DNA of 64,000 nucleotides, from the NCBI GenBank assembly GCA_050084515.1, contig CM114272.1, positions 10,106,001-10,170,000 on the forward strand, written 5' to 3'. Below, one piece after another: positions 59,138-64,000 of the stretch. Within the stretch, counting starts at the first letter, position 1, and each line of letters opens with the position of its first letter. Position numbers and translations under genes: made by a program. The stretch is from Blasia pusilla (Eukaryota > Marchantiophyta > Marchantiopsida > Blasiales). The notes below the pieces were generated by a model, which saw nothing but the letters and a program-made list of their open reading frames with translations, searched no databases and was not told the DNA's origin.

Positions 59138-61055
59138 AAATAACACAATATAAAGAGAAGGAAAAGTGTTTGGAAGTAGGTCAAAATAAAAATTTGTGTG
59201 ATGATGATGATGCTGAGAATTAACATTGTGGCGCATCTTAGTTAATTGATACATAGAGTTTTGTAGTATTGACGACATTGTGGGTGAGCAAGTTGTTTGG
59301 GTGTAACATTATTATGAGATGTCAAATGAGGTTGATGATAAGTTTGTTGTGTCGGGAACATCATTTTTGATAAATTCCATCTTTTGGTCTTTTTCAACTT
59401 GGTGACATGTTGATTAGGTCAAAGGTTACTTGGTAACATGTGCACGTACGTTATCGTAAGAATAACTATTATTGGGGGAAGAACCAAGGCTATAAGAGAG
59501 GAAGAGATGACTTTCATGTTGGACCCTTGGAGCATCTCTCTTACTTGTGTGTGTAGGTACTAGGGTGCTAGTATCTGGTTTCCTCCATAGTGGAGGGTGG
59601 ATGTGGCTTGATATGCCGATGCAAATTTGAGAGTGCAATTGGATGTGTGAGACAACTGGAGAATCTCCCTTGCTTTTGGCATGTGGACGTGATCCACACG
59701 TCTCGTGACCCTCATAACCAATCGAGCGCCAAGCGGAACATCAAGACTCTAGCCAACTCACGCTAGGATGGTTTGCTCGTTGGAGAGGCTCTTGGAAGGG
59801 ACGCAAGAGACAGAAGAGATGAGTCGTGAACAAGGGTGAGCGTTTCATGCGCTTATGATTGCGACTAGGAAATCTGAACCAAATGTGAACCAAGACTTGA
59901 GAGGAGTTGAGTTTAGGACGAGTGGTTGCCAAAGAGGTGAGAACCGGATGTGAAACGTGACTAGTGTTTGGGGTTTTGACTCTATTTTGGAACATAAATT
60001 TTAATCCCAAGATAAATTTTAGACAAGTAAGGTGGCTTTGGAAAGCTTATCCGAATTCAGTTCCAATACACTAAACATCTTAGAAAACGCAAAAGTAGAG
60101 GTTGAGAAAATGCCCGAAAACAAATGTATGGAGAGTTGGGTTGAGGGCAAAAAAAAGGGGCATGAACGTATTTTTCCAAAAGATATGGGGAGGGCGGAGA
60201 ACCCCACAAGTACTAGTAAGGGGAAGGTCTTCAAGAGTACTTGGGATTCGAACCCCACTTTGAAGCGATGCGGGACAAACCAAGGGCACGAAATGGATTG
60301 GGAGTTTGGCATTGGGATTTGAAATCTGAACCAAGTCAAATAGTGTAGATTTTGGAGTCCACTATTGGATTCCAACCCGAGACTCATTAAGCTGGATCTC
60401 AAATGGAGACTCGCACGAGGTCCATTAGATAGTTGGGATCGCTAGACATGCGAACACCGTTTTAGGTGCTTGGACTATCTAGAAAGTCTGTCCCAAGTCT
60501 CGGAGGACCTGGTCGTGTTGGGAAGCTAGGAACAAGGAAGGTTGAGCTTGACATACGGCCGAGTTGAGAACTAGGAGAGTTGGAAGGTTGATTGGCCCAG
60601 ACCAGACTAACGTGAATGTGTTTGGGTGCAGATTAGCAGCGAGAGCGTATTGTATTGAACGTATGCTTCCGCAACACCAAATATTAACGTTCAAGAAGAG
60701 TAGGCGAACTATATTTTGATTATGTTGTGTGGTCTCAAAGTATATGCGTGAAAATATTTTATTTATTAGTGGATCTACTGGTGTGTTGCCATGATCAATG
60801 TTGTGTGTTGTGCAGATGTGATTAGTGATGTGGATTTGTGTAGCGATGTGTACGCGTACTACAAATGTGATCTTACACAAAATTTTGGGAGACGGATTTA
60901 AAATGACATTAATTTAGGAAGCCATTTTGTCTAGTTTAAGGGAACCCTTAGGTGGCAAGGATGACCTAATACCATATTGATCAATGTGGATAGTAATTAA
61001 AAATTTTGATGCACTAAATCATAAATTTTAGATTAAATTTTATAATGATAAATAA
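59138..61055. other. Intergenic DNA, nothing identified
   Basis: A 127-aa minus frame and a 96-aa plus frame overlap at 60,019-60,402; neither resembles a known protein. At 60,830-60,860 a GTAGCGATGTGTACGCGTAC stretch resembles the terminal module of the gypsy LTR. Confidence 0.35.
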
Positions 61056-61059
61056 TGTG

Positions 61060-61900
<841 letters not shown>

Positions 61901-62089
61901 TTTCTCCCCTAGTTGGAGGTTAGGTCCCTCTAACGCTAGATATCCATCTATCCCTACCTACCATAACACACATCTCTAGGATGCTAAGAGCAAAAAGGCT
62001 GGGTGTTCATGTGACCCCATCGTTAGTCGTCTTCTTGTCATCCATGCCCCCAAAGATCTATGATTATAAAGTATCTAATTTATGTATAT

Positions 62090-64000
62090 CTACCTGGGGC
62101 ACATCCATTGTCCTCGAGGAACTCTTGTGAGAGCCTGAGAGGTGGCATCAAACATGCCATGTGACACCCTCTCAAACACCCATGACAATTTAGCGTCGTG
62201 GTTGCACCATGGACAGAACCACACAATATACAACATAGGTATGTAGAAATCCACTGCTAAGCTCGAATCAACTATACTCTCAATGTTAGGAATGTGACAA
62301 GGTGCACAATTACGCACATGGTCCTTCTAAATAATACCATCACATCCCTCCAATAAGAGAGTATCGGATGGCAAGACATCACACACTCTCAAAATGATGC
62401 ATCTTGTGGTCACATCCAATGTCGTAGGTGTTGTTTGGTGCAAGTAGATATAGTCTCCTTGATGACACCTCTGAATTGTTGGACGATAACTACCTCCTCG
62501 AATAGTTTCATATCTCAAAGTATCCTGATGATGTACAATCATCAAGTTCTTAAAAGCTCTGGGCATAACTCTCTGAAAAAACTCAACCCTCTAAGAACAT
62601 GCTCGTATCCATATATGAGGGTCATCAAAGTTCAAAACCTCACCAACGTCACGACGAATGGCCGTAGGTAGATTGGCCTTTCGGCCGTAAGGCAATAAGT
62701 ATGGTGAGAAAGACGCTAAAGATGCTTTCATGTTGAATCTATATCCCATCCCGAACCACGGCAACTGTAGGTCCCAATTTTCTAGGCAACTATAAGTTCC
62801 ACTCTCCTAGATGACCTCTCTGCAAGCCATACTTGCGTAAACCTTTCTTCACTCTATGCAAAATTCTCTTCGCTAATCCATTTGCCTATGGATAATCTCG
62901 TAAAGTAGTGTGGTGGTCAAACAACGCTTGATAACACAGGACATGAAATTCCATGCAAAACTCTGTACCCTAGTCTGTCAACACCTCAATTGGTGTGCCA
63001 TAATGACTTAACACTCAATCTAGAAAGGCATATGCTACTCCCTCACTCAATTTTTTAGACAATGCAACCAACTATATCCACTTCGAGAAGTGCTTGACCA
63101 TCACCAACACATTACGACTATGACGCTCCGTTAAATGTAAAGCTCACCAACCTCCCTGACTTCAACCTCTGGATCTAGGGTCTCTCCATCAAACCCCACT
63201 ATCTAAGTCTCAACACTCTAGCTCTCCATAGCCAAGAAACCCAAATAGGCTGACGCATGCCTGCACAACACATCTCCTCATCACTCTTTCCATGACTTCA
63301 ATCGCATCCTTGGACATGGATTACGGCTCAAACCATCCACATCTTAGTTGAAAAACCATTATCAATGTACCACTTGAAAGTCTTACTCTTACAAAAATAG
63401 AGCCCAATTCACAAGCTTCCTTGTAGTTTTGTCAAACTCCATCAACCACTTAAGTGGTTGATGCTCAAAAATGATGGTAAGGGAATTGCCGAATAAATAA
63501 CACATAAAATGTATGACAACCTATACTGAAGCCAAGCACTCATCCTCCTACGAGCTATACTTTGCCTTTGCAGCGTTGTTCGAGCGACTAGCGTAAGCCA
63601 CCACAAACTCTCTACCCTTATCATCATGATGTGTGAGCACTGCTCCAAGCCCCATCATGCTCCAATCTGTATGCAATTGGAAAGGATGCCCCTTGATAGA
63701 TCTCCTCAGTATGGGCACGGACATCAACCTATCCTTGAGTAGCTAAAATGATCTCTCATGCTCATCCCCCAAGTGCCACTTGTGATCCACCTTGGTGAGC
63801 AAGGTTAGTGGCTTTGCAATCAAACTAAAACCCTTGAGGTAGTGTCAATAGAAATTTTCCAGTCCGATGAATGCACAAACTTGACTCATATCTGTAGAGC
63901 ATGGAATCTGTGAGATAGCCTCTACCTTTGTGTGTTACACACCGAGGCCATTTGGGAATATCGTATGATCCAAGTACTCTCATGGTCATAGAAGAACTTG
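62090..64000 (-). pseudogene. Ty3/gypsy RT-RNase H-integrase remnant with PHD-like tail (runs off window)
   Basis: Minus strand, entering from beyond 64,000. The RT-RNase H part has GFSLIAKPLTLLTKVDHKW, GLGAVLTHHDDKGREFVVA and HQPLKWLMEFDKTT. Integrase has VKHFSKW, TPIEVLTD-stop-GTEF (second catalytic Asp) and a degraded ANGLAKRI block at about 62,875. The C-terminal part RGGSYRPTIQRCHQGDYIYL and HVRNCAPCHIPNI (62,566-62,260) is followed by a Cys-containing tail ending VPRGQWMCPR at 62,090, which resembles the end of a PHD finger. Multiple stops and frameshifts. It shows what the deleted 3' half of the DNMT-carrying family probably looked like. Confidence 0.8.

Overview
The window is nuclear DNA of a land plant or close streptophyte relative. 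It carries a plastid-targeted type II fatty-acid dehydratase, a plant-type RabA4 GTPase, an EF-1alpha gene with the conserved plant intron after residue 108 and a leader intron, and a short run of plant-type TTTAGGG telomere repeat. The repeat load, the DNMT3-like methyltransferase in a retroelement and the EF-1alpha C-terminus make me lean towards a seed-free plant (bryophyte or lycophyte-like). That placement is inference only.

Layout. 1-10.7 kb: AT-rich DNA with decayed Ty3/gypsy pieces (an RNase H scrap on +, a gag-protease pseudogene on -, LTR pieces on both strands). 10.7-17.9 kb: a gene island with EF-1alpha (+, 11,816-13,243) and convergent plastid FABZ (-, 17,481-15,228, four exons). 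17.97-18.26 kb: a small MITE-like element flanked by TA. 18.3-23.0 kb: AT-rich, with an LTR remnant and a 51-bp inverted repeat. 23.0-30.6 kb: a rearranged Ty3/gypsy element with gag, protease and a DNMT3-like cytosine methyltransferase, whose RT breaks off into the 3' LTR. 31.4-42.8 kb: two direct copies of an unnamed repeat flank a second island with a RABA4-like GTPase (-, 36,196-34,438). 39.5-41.7 kb: nested LTRs. 45.8-57.7 kb: a TMEM50/UPF0220 four-helix membrane protein gene (+) whose first intron is about 10.5 kb. That intron contains a complete six-exon USB1 (U6 snRNA exonuclease) gene on the same strand, an inverted partial copy of the USB1 5' end, a copia pol remnant and a LINE remnant. 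58.7-64 kb: tandem repeats, LTR pieces with a long (CT)n tract, and a minus-strand gypsy RT/RNase H/integrase pseudogene that runs off the window edge.

The five host genes are unrelated housekeeping functions (translation, plastid lipid synthesis, vesicle traffic, membrane protein, RNA processing); they do not form a cluster. Their exon structures were built by joining splice sites in phase. All five give uninterrupted proteins of normal family length (447, 249, 224, 140 and 299 aa). One TMEM50 junction needs a GC donor.

The most unusual content is the Ty3/gypsy family carrying a DNMT3-like DNA methyltransferase between protease and RT, and the USB1-in-TMEM50 nest with its inverted repeat. 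All retroelement copies here are broken by stops, frameshifts or deletions.
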